From Pinus tabuliformis (lineage: Eukaryota; Streptophyta; Pinopsida; Pinales; Pinaceae), in the NCBI GenBank assembly GCA_031772625.1, contig CM062814.1:820888757-820952756 (forward strand): DNA of 64,000 nucleotides. The letters run 5' to 3'. Numbering within the stretch: the stretch's first letter is position 1; each line of letters opens with the position of its first letter. The translations under genes were made by a program, and so were the position numbers. Shown here piece after piece: positions 10,883-22,643 of this stretch. Under the pieces are notes generated by a model. It was not told the origin of the DNA. It ran no database searches and saw only the letters and a list, made by a program, of their open reading frames with translations.

Positions 10883-12774
10883 TGTTGGGTTGTCTGTGAT
10901 GGCAACCTACTTGATAAAGATGTCAACATTACCATAACATGATGATTATGAAAGATGGAACATATGCTAAAAAATTGATAAACATAGAAATGATAGATCA
11001 AAGACAGATGGATATTGAATATAAAGTTTGGGAAAGTAAATGTGGATCCTATGCAGAAAGGTCACGTACATACGCAGGTATTGTGAACAAAAGTCTGCAC
11101 TGTGGTAACTTGAATACCGGTGGTCTTTACCATGGTATTGGCCCATAGTAATGAGTGAGAAAATGGTTATTTGACCCCATTAAAGAATACCAATGACATT
11201 ACTAAGGAATTGGCCAAGGCTAAAGATATATAAGGAGATGGAGGTCAAACTATTAGGTGTGCAAGTATTGTGTTGTCTATGAATGATTTGATCTGAAACT
11301 GGTGTGCACTAAGGAGAAAGGAGAAGACTCGAACTGAAATATCTGAAATATGTTAGCATGTATGCTTAATTGATTTACTTGGCGCAAATGTCTAATATTG
11401 ATGAAACTGTGATGTTATGATCTAAACAATTTATTTAGAAGTCTGTAGCATTGACAATTAAGGTTGTAGAAAGTGAAATTGTGTTTGCAACAAAATTTTT
11501 TAGATCTATACGTAGGTATGTTTGGGCATAGTTGTGTACATACGCAGATCCACCTCTGAAGGGTCGCATATATATTCTGCGAAATAAATTTTCAGTATGT
11601 GTAGATCTGTACGCGAGTGTTGTGCATGGTAAGCGCGTACATACGTTGATATTTCTTATGGTGGTCGTATGCATAAACCAAGGTTTGATATGGTGATAGA
11701 TGTTTATAGATCAGATGATTGATGTTTACAGTTGATGTTATCTAGTTTACTTGTTTCTATCTGTCGATGATGTATTTATCATGATTGAGGTGACTTGGTT
11801 GAATTGTTCAAGTTTAATGGCACAAAAGTGTGACTGAGTGTATGATTTGTAATTGGTTCAGAAATATGTGATTGATTCTATGATTTGTAGTTGGTGAAAT
11901 GGTCTATGAATGGTTCAATGATTAATGATTTAAGTGTTCAATATTTTGAGATTGCATGCAGATGTTATACAAAGAAATGGCGTATATACACGAGTTTTAT
12001 TCAGTACAGTCGTGTACATAATTTGATATTCATTTTTTCTGGATGGTTTCTGCATTCAATGACTTGATAATTTATAATTTCAATTGATTAAAGTTTGACA
12101 ATGTCTCAAATTCAATGCTTCAGTTTGTTTGGGTTTATGGTTGATATGGGTCCAGTTTGAAATTTGATGAAAGGTGGCCTACAAGTTGGTTTGATGATTG
12201 TTTGATAAGTGGATCTAGTTTGAAACATTCTGAAAAGAGGTCAACAAGGAGCTGAGGGTGGTAACCTTCAGAAAGGGGGTAGGAGTTCCCTTCTGGTAGG
12301 AGTTAATAAACAAGTTCAGGGGGTTGTATCTCCCTTCTAGTAGGTGCTGGAGAATGAGAGAAGGTTGTATCCTTCTACGGGCGGGTGCTTGCGTACTGGT
12401 TAGAATTTGCGCTAGTACAACAATGTAAGAAGTTCTCTTTTTTAATAAAAGAAGAAGACATAAACGATGACGGTGGTTTTCTCCCACATTATGTTTCCAA
12501 GTGTGTTCATGTGTGTTGATATGTTTCTTATATGTTGATGATCTATCTTCTCTTTACTGCTTCTTAATGAATGAATAATGAAGTAATGATGCACTAGTTA
12601 AAGATGAGCAGTTAATGAAATGAATGATAAACTATCATACAGAAATTAGATTAAGGAATTCAAAAATTGAAGTGTGTAAAATACTTATTCACCGCCGTTG
12701 ACCCCACCCCCGCCGCCGGCACCCCCCCCCCGCCCCCCCCCCCCCCCCCCCCAACCCTAGTATTTTTCCTAACA
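10883..12774 (+). repeat. 3' LTR of the SIRE-like copia
   Basis: A 1,892-bp LTR from TGTTGGGTTG to TTCCTAACA, directly after a polypurine tract. It carries an AATAAA-type signal near 12443 and a C-rich tract near its end. Near 11071-11088 it shares 18 identical bases (TACGCAGGTATTGTGAAC) with the unrelated gypsy LTR at 32828-33878. GTACATACG-type words recur near 11550 and 11640. The 5' LTR is absent, so age and target duplication cannot be read. Confidence 0.8.
12719..12752 (+). repeat. C-rich homopolymer tract
   Basis: A run of almost pure C, broken by one G, lies about 22 bp before the end of the SIRE-like LTR. A preceding GC-rich stretch (GCCGCCGGCACC) adds to it. Its exact length may be affected by sequencing slippage. 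Confidence 0.8.
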
Positions 12775-12990
12775 CTTGGTAAAATTTTGATCAAAATATT
12801 TTCATAATGAACCTCTTCACCACTATAATATTATTAGACCGTATCAATATAATTTAATTTCAATGTATATAAATAAATATATAATTATTTATATTGTATG
12901 ATTAACTTATATTTACATTGTAAGGTGTTTATAATATTCAAAAGCAATTGATGAGATTATTTACTGACCAATGAAAATATGTCATGTATC
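12775..12990. other. Short non-coding spacer
   Basis: AT-rich sequence between the SIRE-like LTR and the next element. I see no coding frame, repeat end or RNA gene in it. Confidence 0.6.
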
Positions 12991-15470
12991 TATTAGGCCC
13001 CAGAATTATCGTATTTAATCCATCTTTTTTCCTTATGATTACTCATGAGTTTACATCAATATTACTATCATTTTGCACAATTTTTTGCACAATTTTCGGG
13101 CTATTATCTTAAACTTGGAGCATGACTAGGTAATTGTCCATTATTTAATTTATTCACTTTGTTTTAATAAGATTTACATTAAAATTGTTATTAATGATTA
13201 TTTTTGTGTTATTTTACTTGTGCCTGGGTTCTCAAATGCATCAACAGTTGATTTCTAAAATGTAGTTTAGTTCCTGCACCAAGTATAATTCTTGTACTCA
13301 TTTGGGGATTGATATATTGGCGCACTTCTAGGAAAAACTAGACATGGTTTTTGTCCGTATTGACTCTTTCATGCTCCCATAAGAGTCAAAACATATCCAG
13401 GTCGCACGTGTGGATTTATGAAAAATAATTAATGATTTGGCCCCAAATTTGCAGCAATTTTCAAACAACCAACTTCCTCCTCAATTTTCTTTCCAATGAG
13501 GGAAAATATCAAAATTCTAGGACATGGGTTTTTCTCCCAGTATAGGAAATTGAGTGAAAGACTGTTTTCCAAAATTCACCATGGTTTTGGAGATATGAAA
13601 GGTTCTTTGGGGATAATTTAAAAAAAATGCACAGTTTTCCAAATTTTTGAATCATGCCCAAATTTGAAGAAAACGGTTTGTTACAATCTAAATTCATAAT
13701 GTAAGATGTATAAAAAGACCATCCATGGCATGTGCTAAAGAGGAGGACGTTATTCTAATTTCATTTTTCTATTTTGGACCCTGAGCATATGGCTGCTGAT
13801 GCAAATGACTGATTGATTTTTAATACAAGACTTCAAATGCCGAATTTATTTCTTCAAATCTATAACATTTAATGATCTTGTTCATTATGTAATTTGATTT
13901 CATTTTAAGAGGGTGAGAGCAGATTCTTTTGGGCCCTACCAACCTAGCTCAACATCCCTCCCCTTAGATTAGTTTTGTTTGGTTTGTTAATATGGAATAC
14001 AATGTCGACTTGTTTACAAACCTGGTGCGTTGACTATGTGTTTTATTTATAATTTTATTAAGTTTTATGTGTGCACTTTTATATTTTGTTTCTTGGGTAT
14101 TCGCACTGCACCTTTTCTTATGGTCATTTGACATTCAAATTTAAAGAGAAAAGTCATAAATGTAATATATTTCATTGAAAACATCACTTATATTTGATTG
14201 TGCGAACCAAAACTATAAACTATACCAATAATTTTATATATGCTCATTGGTGACTTGTTGAATTGTATTTTAATACTCGTTTTCCTTTAAGGTTTCAGGC
14301 TTGCTATAGATATAAAATATTTTGATGAAATATTGTTACAGAGGCATTATTCCATTACGAAAAATAACATATTTGTGAAGTGTTTAATACTTTCTTCTCA
14401 ACGAGTAATCCAAATCTTGAATGATACAGTGAGGATATTTAATTGATTTGAAGGTCATTGACAAATGAAATATCATGTGATTTACGCTGAAAAATCTCTC
14501 ATAAACAAAAAACCTAGTTATCAAGTCACCATTTGAGTAAAGTTTTTTTTCCCTTGGGAAACTCTAGGCAGATCAACCCCAAAGGAAATTTTTAAAGCCC
14601 GTCGGCCAAACTAGCAGGGCCTGACCCCAAGGGCGTCGAGGAGAATTGACCCTGTGACCTCCAAATCGGCGAGGTACTTAACAATGAGGACTCGACCAGT
14701 TGAGCAAACCCTTGGGGCTACCATTTGAGTAAAGTTGTGAAACCTGTAGTATTATTTGATTTATTTTATGATTGCCATAAAATAGAGTGTTGCATATTTG
14801 GCTTGTATGGTTATTTTATTTGTTGAGTTTACACATCTGATTTCAATAATTAATTTTGTTTCTTAAACTTGTACTTGTAATTATTCAAAATTGAGATTTA
14901 CATTTATGGCATGCATTTATAACTTTGTTGAAAAACGAGTGCAAGAAGCATTTTTGGAAAAGGGAACTTTGATTATTTTAATTTGTGTACTTGTAACATT
15001 CTTTAAGTTTCCAAAGCATTGGTTTAGGGTTGCAAAGTGTTTTATATCATGTTTTTTTCTTTTCTGCATCAATATTATAGTTTCTAGTATTGATGATTGG
15101 GTGAGGTTGATCATTTGTCAAGGTGTGTTTGCAAGTTTGAGAAGCATTTGAACATAATGATTATTTTCATTTATGCACATAACACTTTCTCATATAGTCT
15201 GTGCATTTGATTTGTGTTGATTGGTATTAAAGGTCGATTCAAACCAAAGTGGAGTGGATATTGGATCAAGTGAAAGGTCCCACTAGACTTGATTTTTTTC
15301 TTTGATTTAGAGTTCTATCTGGAGTATGAAAGAATTTTATAGTGTGTGATCTTGACTCACTTTCCCTTCAAATAAAGTATTTTCATTTTCTTGGTTGATG
15401 CTCAGGTTTCTAGTAAGTTAATAGATAGGGTTTGTAATTCAATAGTTACGGTTAACTCTTTAAATTTTCA
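12991..15470 (+). repeat. Left long terminal repeat of the LARD-like element
   Basis: About 2.48 kb, matching 16326-19135 along its length after removal of a SINE at 14545-14719. The two repeats have diverged visibly, with many substitutions and small indels, so the insertion is old. Small open frames here (13509-13697, 14891-15151) have partial counterparts in the right repeat but no recognisable product. Confidence 0.55.
14545..14719 (-). mobile_element. tRNA-derived SINE with 17-bp target duplication
   Basis: A 175-bp insertion is flanked by perfect 17-bp direct repeats ACCATTTGAGTAAAGTT (14528-14544 and 14720-14736). On the minus strand it starts AGCCCCAAGGG, contains an RNA polymerase III A-box-like TTTGCTCAACTGGTCGAG and a B-box-like GGGTCAATTCTCC, and ends in an A-run (a T-run on the + strand at 14545). 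The related repeat near 17870 lacks it and shows the empty site. These are the marks of a SINE copied by LINE machinery. The Au-SINE-like head is a suggestion only. Confidence 0.88.
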
Positions 15471-16325
15471 ATAGGTACTAATAATAAAAATGGAAGTACC
15501 AGGAAGTACAAGCGAACCTGTTGGGGTACTGAATAGGCCTACTAGAAACAAGGCTATGCTAAGTAAGAGAGATGGAGAACATACATTGGAACATCTAAAA
15601 CAAAAACTCTAGGTCACATTCTGAAGGAATAATCATTAAAATTGAAGCTAGGAAATGAACTTTATATCTCTCTAAAAATGGCCTTAAGATCCTTTAGGTA
15701 TTGTGCTTTGGAGTTTTGTCTTTTAGAAATAAGTAGGTTTTCATGAAAGTGGCATCCTTAGTGTAGGTGATTCACTTTACTGGAACAAGAGGAGCTTAAA
15801 TTATATACTTGGATAATGGTCATCTTTGGAAGGTATCATTTTTTCATTTGTTTTTTCCCTATTTCCATCCATATTTAACGCCATGGCTTTCAAACTATGT
15901 CACTTTTATTTGTGATGAGGATATTGAGGTGAAGAACTACTAGCTATGATTCCTCATGAGATGTTTCTGGAAATTTTGGTGGCTGGATATTTCATTCAAT
16001 GATAACACTATCCTTACAGTGACAACATTGTTATCATTCCTACGGAAGCCTTGACATTAGTTACTCTTTTAGAAAATAATAAAGATCAATCTTGATCTTG
16101 TTGAATCTCTTGTCAAAGGTATTTATTATCTTATTGATGCAAAGGGAAGAAACATAATATACACTTACCTACATGATTTTATTCAAGTAATCCTATAGTT
16201 TAAGAATATTTTGGTTAATGCATCATGACTCTAACAAAGAAGCCCCAGCCCTACAGTTTTAACTTTAGTATCTGTTCAAAGGTTTTTATTGCATGAGGAC
16301 ATGCAAGATGATTGACATGGGGGGA

Positions 16326-19135
16326 TGTTAGGCCCAAAAATTTTAAGATTTAATCTATCTTTTTTTCCTATGATTACTGATGATTTTACATCATTATTAC
16401 TATCATTTCGCACAATTCTTAGGCTATTATCTTAAAAATGAAGCGCGACTAGGTAATTGTTCATTATTTAATATATTCCTTTTGTTTTGATAAGATTGAC
16501 ATTAAAATTGTTGTTAATAATGATTTTTATGTTATTTTACTTGTGCTGAGGTTCTCAAATGTATCAATGGTTGATTGCTAAAGTGCAGTTCAATTCCTGC
16601 ACCAAGTACAGTCATGCACTCATTTGGGGATCGATGTATTGGTGCACTTCTCGGAAAAACAAAACAATTTTTTGTTTTTGTTTTTGTTTTTGTTTTTTTA
16701 GTTAAGTGATGTTTTCATGCTCTAGTGAGACTAAAAAATGCACTTAGGTTGCATGTATGGATTTATGGAAAATAATTAATGATTTAGGCCCAAATTCGTA
16801 GCAGTTTTCAAACAACTAATTTCCTCCTTGATTTGCGTGTAGATGAGGGAGAATCTCAAAATTATGAGACATGGGTTTTTCTCCCAATATAGGAAATTGA
16901 TAATTACATGGGCCATTTTCCAAAATTTTCCATGGTCTAGGAGATACGAGAGGTTATTTGGGGCCAATTTGTTAAAAATGCACAATTTTCTAGATTTCTA
17001 AATCATGCCCGGATTTCAAGAAAATGGTTGTTATAGTCTAAATTTATAATGTAGTATATATCAAAAAGACCATCCATTGTCTTTGCTAAAGAGAATTATG
17101 TTATTATAATTTCATTTTGTTGGTTTAGACCCTGAGCATATGGCTGTTGATGTAAAAGATTGATTGGTTTTTAATACAAGATTTCTAATGCCAGGGTTTT
17201 GCCTCCATATCTGTTTTTTTTAATGATCTTGTGTATTCTGTAATTTGATTTGATTTTAAACAAGTGAGAGATTTTTGGTTTGGGCCCAACCAAACTAGCT
17301 CAACATCCCTCCCATTAGATTATTTATGTGTGGTTTTTTAATCCAAAATATAGTGTGGGTTTGTTTACAAACCTAGTGTTGTAACTATATGTTTTGTTTA
17401 CAAACCTAGTGTTGTAACTATATGTTTTGTTTATAAGTTCACTAAGTCTTGTGTGTGAACTTATCTACTTTATTTCTCAATTATTGCATTGCACATTTAC
17501 TTAATGTCATTTGGCATTCATATTTAAAGAGTGAAGTCATATATGTAATAAATTTCATTGAAGCCATCACTTATATTTGATTGTGCAAACCAAAACTATG
17601 AACTATACCAATACTTTGATATATGCTCATTGGTGACTTGTTGAATCGTATTTTGATAACATTTTCCATTAAGGTTTCAGGATTGCTATAGTACTAAAAT
17701 ATTTTGATGAAATATTGTTACAGAGGCATTGTTCCATTACGAGAAATAACAGATCTGTGAAGCGCTTGAGACTTTCTTCTCAACAAGTAATCTGGACCTT
17801 GAATGATATAGTGAGGATATTTAATTGATCTGAAGATTGTTGAAAACAAAAACTATAGTTATCAAATCACCACTTGGGTAAAATTGTGAATCCTGTAGTA
17901 TTATTTGATTTATTTTATGATTGACCTAAAAACAAAGGGTTGCATATTTGGCTTATATGTTTATTTTCTCAAGTATTTGCATTGCACCTTTGCTTATGGT
18001 CATTTGGCATTCAGATTTAAAGAGAGAATTCATAAATGTAATAAATTTCATTGAAGCCATCACTTATATTTGATTGTGCAAACCAAAACTATGAACTATA
18101 CCAATACTTTGATATATGCTCAATGGTGACTTGTTGAATGGTATTTTGATAACATTTTCCATAAAGGTTTCATGTTTGTTATAGTACTAAAATATTTTGA
18201 TGAAATATTGCTATAGAGGCATTGTTCCATTACGAGAAATAACAGATCTATGAAGTGCTTGAGATTTTCTTCTCAACAAGTAATCTTGACCTTGAATGAT
18301 ATAGTGAGGATATTTAATTGATCTAAATATTGTTGAAAACAAAAACCCTAGTTATCAAATCACCACTTGAGTACAATTGTGAATCCTGTAGTATTATTTT
18401 ATTTATTTTATGATTGACATAAAAACAGAGTGTTGCATATTTGGCTTATATGTTTATTTTATTTGTTGAGTTTACACATTTGATTCCAGTAATTGATTTG
18501 GTTTCTTGAGCTTGTACTTTTAATTATTTGAAATTGGGATTTACATTTATGGAATGCATTTATAACTTTGTTGAACAATGAGTACAAGAAGCATTGTTGT
18601 AAGAAGGGAACTTTGATTGTTTTAGTTGTGTGCCTATATCCTTCTTTGAGTTTCCAAAGTATTGGCTAAGGGTTAAAAGTCATTGTTGTATATTAGGTTT
18701 CTTTTCTGTATCAATATTATAATTTCCAGTATTCATGATTGAGTGAGGTTGGTCAGTTATCAAGGTGTGTTTCCAAGTTTGAGAAGAATTTGAACAGAGT
18801 GAGTTTTCCTTTATGCACATAACACTTTATCATACTGTCTATGCATTTGATTTTTTTTATTGGTATTAAAGACAAATTCAAACCATACCTTTTATCTTTT
18901 GATTGAACACACAAAGTGGAGTGGAGATAGGATCTAGAGCAAGATCACACTATACCTGATTATTTTCTTTGATTTGGAGTTTTGTATGGAGTATGAAAGG
19001 ATTTTACATTGTGTGATATTAACTCACTTACTCTTCAATGAAAGTCTTTACATATGCTTAGTTGATGCTCAGTTTTCCAGAAAGTTAGTAGCTAAGGCTT
19101 GCAATTCAATATTCAGGCTTTAGCCTTTAAATTGT
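16326..19135 (+). repeat. Right long terminal repeat of the LARD-like element
   Basis: About 2.8 kb, starting after ATGGGGGGA. It is longer than the left copy because of internal tandem duplications: a 33-bp unit is doubled at 17364-17396 and 17397-17429, and a block of roughly 485 bp at about 17465-17950 is repeated at about 17955-18430. The right end is approximate; related-looking TAGG words continue to about 19265. Confidence 0.5.
17465..18430 (+). repeat. Tandem duplication of about 485 bp
   Basis: Two adjacent, diverged copies share landmarks in the same order: ATTGCATTGCAC, CATTTGGCATTCA, CATTGAAGCCATCAC, ACTATACCAATACTTTG, AATATTGTTACAGAGGCATT or a close variant, and AATTGTGAATCCTGTAG. 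The left LTR of the same element has a single copy, so the duplication followed or accompanied insertion. Confidence 0.65.
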
Positions 19136-19422
19136 CAATAGGTAGGGTTTGTTGTCAATTGATCAATAATTAGGATTTTCTTCCAAATCTTGGTGATTTG
19201 TAGGATTAATGTTTGCGATAGTTGGGATTTGTTTCTAATGAATGATATTTGTGTAGGATTAGAACAACGAATCGACTAGTGTAGGAACTAAATGTATGAG
19301 AAATTTTCCAACATAATAAGGTTTTGTTTTGAAGGTTCTCAAAGTCCTTCTTTGGCATTTCCAATGTTGTGTCTTCAAGTCCACGGACCCCGGATTGAAA
19401 ATAAAATGTTGGTCCATTAATA
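19136..19422. other. Non-coding spacer
   Basis: Sequence between the LARD-like right repeat and the copia LTR. It may include the true end of the LARD-like LTR. No gene is recognised. Confidence 0.5.
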
Positions 19423-20518
19423 TGTAGAAATTTTGAGTAATTAAACACTTATTCACAGAGATTATCCCGATCATACACAATTGCGGAATGCATGCACAAT
19501 ACATAATCTCCTCTATGTTGATCATCAATTTAGCAGCATAAAAAACAATGAAACATCAATCGCATGCACACATTAAGACAGTATGTAACCCGGGGAAAGC
19601 ATACAGCTAAAAACCCCACACTATCTGTATATTATAATGATAGAGAACATGTAACAATACATAGTACAATACTCCTCACAAGTACTCAGTACTATCTCCA
19701 CCTGTTACGCACAAAACTAGCTCAGATCTGATCAATCACAGCTCAAATCTCCTCCACTGATTTGCCTGCCTCCACTGCGCAATCCTGCAAGAGAATCGAT
19801 CACTCTGTGAAATCGAATTCCTTTGGTTATACTACACAAGCCTCATGGGCAATCTCCATTCATGCATGTTCAAATCTCATGCACAACTATAGTCACAACT
19901 GATAGCAATCTCAACCTCTAACACCTATCTCCACTGAACTGTACATGCACTGAGTTAACTGATGTATTCTTCAGTTGCTTTATGAGTTAATAATTAGTGA
20001 ATTAATTAATATTTAATTCACACAACTCATCACTAGAGTATTCTTTAGTTAGACTAAAATACAACTAGTTCAACCAAGTCAAACTGAACACAACTCCATC
20101 AACTCCACAATCAACTCCACCAAACTCAACCACATGAGTTCTAATTGAAGTCCTGCATGCAATAGCTCAACTTCCCCACAAGAAAAGCGTATTTCCTTCT
20201 GACATATGCATGTGCCACATCTGTAGCTCAAACTGAAGTGCTCCAAGAGGATAAGATAATGTTTATAGTCTGAATATTATTATGAGACAATAATATTCGA
20301 CTATTTTACTTTTAGCCTGGCAGTCTAAAAATAGAAACCGCCCATATGTCTAAAAGTAGAAGTCCATCTATTTTTACCAACATGACCAATCATCCACAAA
20401 TAGCATCCTGCAACTCATAGACCATGATCCATATGTCTAAAAATAGACATAGTCTGAAAATAGACATAGTCTAAAAATAGACATAGTCTAAAAATAGACT
20501 TTGTGCCAAAAATAGCCT
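19423..20518 (-). repeat. 3' LTR of the truncated copia
   Basis: On the minus strand the LTR starts near 20518 after a purine-rich AAGTGGGCCCG and ends CTCAAAATTTCTACA at 19423, a common copia LTR ending. The start reads TAGG rather than TG, which may be a mutation, so this border is tentative. Its first part (U3) contains palindromic tandem repeats at 20435-20499. Confidence 0.55.
20435..20499 (-). repeat. Four 17-bp palindromic repeats in a copia U3
   Basis: The 14-base core GTCTAAAAATAGAC (arms GTCTA and TAGAC) occurs at 20435, 20452, 20469 and 20486 with an exact 17-bp period; the second copy has one G for A. Degenerate copies lie at about 20323 and 20348. The position just inside the start of the LTR is where copia enhancers normally lie, so binding by a transcription factor is a reasonable inference. 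Confidence 0.75.
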
Positions 20519-20561
20519 ACGGGCCCACTTAGTGAAGGCGACTTCTTTCCACTAAGCTCCA

Positions 20562-22643
20562 TCATCTTGTTGCATTCTCAACAAGATATGGATTATCAGT
20601 GACCCCTATCCTACCTCGGTGGTATTCGAATTTGCTCCTGGTGAGCACCTTCGTCAAGATATCAGCATCCTGATCCTCCGTTAAAATGTATGAAAGTAAC
20701 ATGACTCTCCGCTGCACACAATCTTTGATATGATGGTACCTGATGTCAATGTGCTTAGATCTATCATGAAATACTGGATTAGCCGAGAGCTTAATGCAAC
20801 TCTGGTTATCACAGTAAATCACAGTAGGCTCCAAGTAAGAACTGAACAACCCGACGAGGATCTTCCTCATCCATATAGCCTCGCATGCAGCCAAACTTGC
20901 TGCCATATACTTGGCCTCTGTTGAACTGAGTGCCATGGATCTCTGCTTCTTGCTGTACCAAGAAACTGTTGTCGACCCGATACTGAAAATCCCTCCAGAT
21001 GTGCTCTTTCTATCCGTTGGGCTCCCTGCCCAATCTGCATCCATGAAGCCACATAGCTTCACCTCATCCTCCTACCTGTACCACAAACCATATCCCGATT
21101 TGCCTCTGAGATAACGCAATACATGCTTGCCTGCCTTCCAGAAGAGCTTGGTTGGCTTAACCATAGCTTGTGAAAGCTGGTTAACAGCATAACATATATT
21201 GGGTCGTGTATTGACCAGATACATAAGCGACCCCACCAACTGTCGATAAACAGTGGCATCCACTTCTTCTACTGAAGTGGCATCCTCCTTCCTCCAACCT
21301 CCAGGAAGAGGAGTATCAACAGGCTTGCAGCCATGCATGTTGAACTTCTCTAGTATCTCCCGAGCATAATTACCCCGAGAAACAAATAGTCCATCACTGC
21401 GCTGCCAAATTTCCAATCCCAGGAAATAATGAAGGAGGGCCAAGTCCTTCATCTCAAAGTCCTTAGCAAGATCATCCTTACACGAAAGTATCAACAGCTC
21501 ATCACCTGTTAGAATCAAATCATCTACATAAAGTATAATGATAAGCAACTTACCCTCCACCACAATCTGGTATAGGTTAGGATCTGCCTCACTCTTGGAG
21601 AATCCAAGTCCAGTGAAATAACTGTCTATCCATGTGTACCAAGCACTTGGTGCTTGTTTCAATCCAAACAGCGCTCTCTTGAGCCTATACACATGCGACT
21701 CGCTGCTGAAGATCTCAAAACTTCAGGCTGCTCAATGTACACCTCCTCCTCAATGACTCCATTGAGGAATGCAGTCTTCACATCCATATGATGAATGTGC
21801 CACCCCATCTACACTGAGAGAGCAAGAATCGTCTGTATGGAAGAATACCTTGCGACAGGTGCAAAGGTCTCCTCATAATCGATCCCCTCTATCTGTGAAA
21901 AGCCTCAGGCAACAAATCTTGCCTTGTACTTCTCCACACTCCCGTCAGCTACCTGCTTAACTTTGTCGATCCATCTCGAACCCACCACTAATTTCCCTTT
22001 CGGTCTTGGGACAATCTCCCATGCACTATTTCTGACAATCGAATCATACTCTTCCACCATGGCATCTACCCATGCGGGATCCTCCACAGCTTCCTCGAAA
22101 GAGGATGGCTCAGTCACAACACATTTGCTCACAAGATCCATGTATCCAGTGTACCAATCAGGTGACTGTCTCTGTCTACGTTGAGCTGTAGGTGGTCCTA
22201 CAACCTTCTCTGCATCTTGAGCCAGTCGCTCAGCTTCTGTCAAGCGCTTTCGCCCTCTGATGGTTGGCGCTGCATGAGTGGTCTCTTCCACTCCATGAAC
22301 TTCGTCCTGTGGCTGATCCACATCCTGAAGCTCATCCTTAGGAACTAATAGCTCCTCATCTGCATGCAAGTGTGGCTCCCTCTCAAGCAAACACTTCATG
22401 GCTTTCTCCTCCTGAAATTTTATATCCCGTCGCACAATAGTCTTGCCACTGTCTGGAAAATACACACGATAGTTGTGGGGCGTATCAGTGTACCCCACAA
22501 ATATCCCAACCTCTGTGGTCGGCTCCAACTTCTTCCTAGCATCCTTCGTCACATGCATGTAAACGTTAGCACCAAAAATCCTCAAATGAGAAAGATCAGG
22601 CTTCTTACCAGAATAAGCCTCCTCGGGTGTACTCATGCCAAAG
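20562..22643 (-). pseudogene. Copia integrase end, reverse transcriptase and RNase H remnant
   Basis: Reading leftward: the integrase C-terminal part (22636 to about 22400: STPEEAYSGKKPDLSHLRIFG), an acidic linker, then RT motifs WIDKVKQVADGSVEKYKARFVA near 21930, YVDD intact near 21527, and FLGLEIW. RNase H follows at 20562-21062 with DADWAGS, TEAKYMAA, IYCDNQS and HIDIRYH, all catalytic positions looking present. In-frame stops occur near 21902 and 21077, and the reading frame is lost around 21700-21760, so no full protein can be made. The family resembles Tork/Angela copia. Confidence 0.85.

Larger units (their letters stand above)
5412..12774 (+). mobile_element. SIRE-like copia element, 5' truncated and degenerate
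   Basis: A Ty1/copia element on the + strand in the order gag, protease, integrase, RT, RNase H, a long 3' untranslated region and a 3' LTR. The 5' LTR, PBS and gag start are missing: the sequence begins inside gag directly against the chromovirus fragment. Features of SIRE/Maximus type are the long coiled-coil gag C-terminus, the long 3' spacer with several G-rich polypurine-like runs, and an LTR with TGTTGGG and CCTAACA ends. Many stops and frameshifts make it inactive and old. Confidence 0.85.
12991..19135 (+). mobile_element. LARD-like element: two long repeats with a short non-coding centre
   Basis: Two related direct repeats, about 12991-15470 and 16326-19135, flank an 850-bp centre. 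The right repeat starts TGTTAGGCCCAAAAATT directly after ATGGGGGGA, which looks like a polypurine tract followed by a 3' LTR. The left repeat starts TATTAGGCCCC, a mutated TG. The centre (about 15472-16325) has only a 40-codon frame at 15490, with no gag or pol. This is the layout of a non-autonomous large retrotransposon derivative. I could not recognise a PBS, and the exact LTR 3' end and target duplication are uncertain. The family is unknown. Confidence 0.55.
19423..22643 (-). mobile_element. Truncated Tork/Angela-like copia element
   Basis: A minus-strand copia element with 3' LTR (about 19423-20518), RNase H, RT and the C-terminal part of integrase. It is cut at about 22643, where the LTR of E2 begins. 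Gag, protease, the integrase core and the 5' LTR are missing. The missing half does not reappear beyond the far end of E2, so a rearrangement rather than a simple insertion cut it. Confidence 0.8.

Noticed and set aside
14545..14719. Possible tRNA gene on the minus strand
   Set aside because: Only A- and B-box-like motifs are present, with an A-tail and target duplications; it is a SINE, and a tRNA cloverleaf is not evident.
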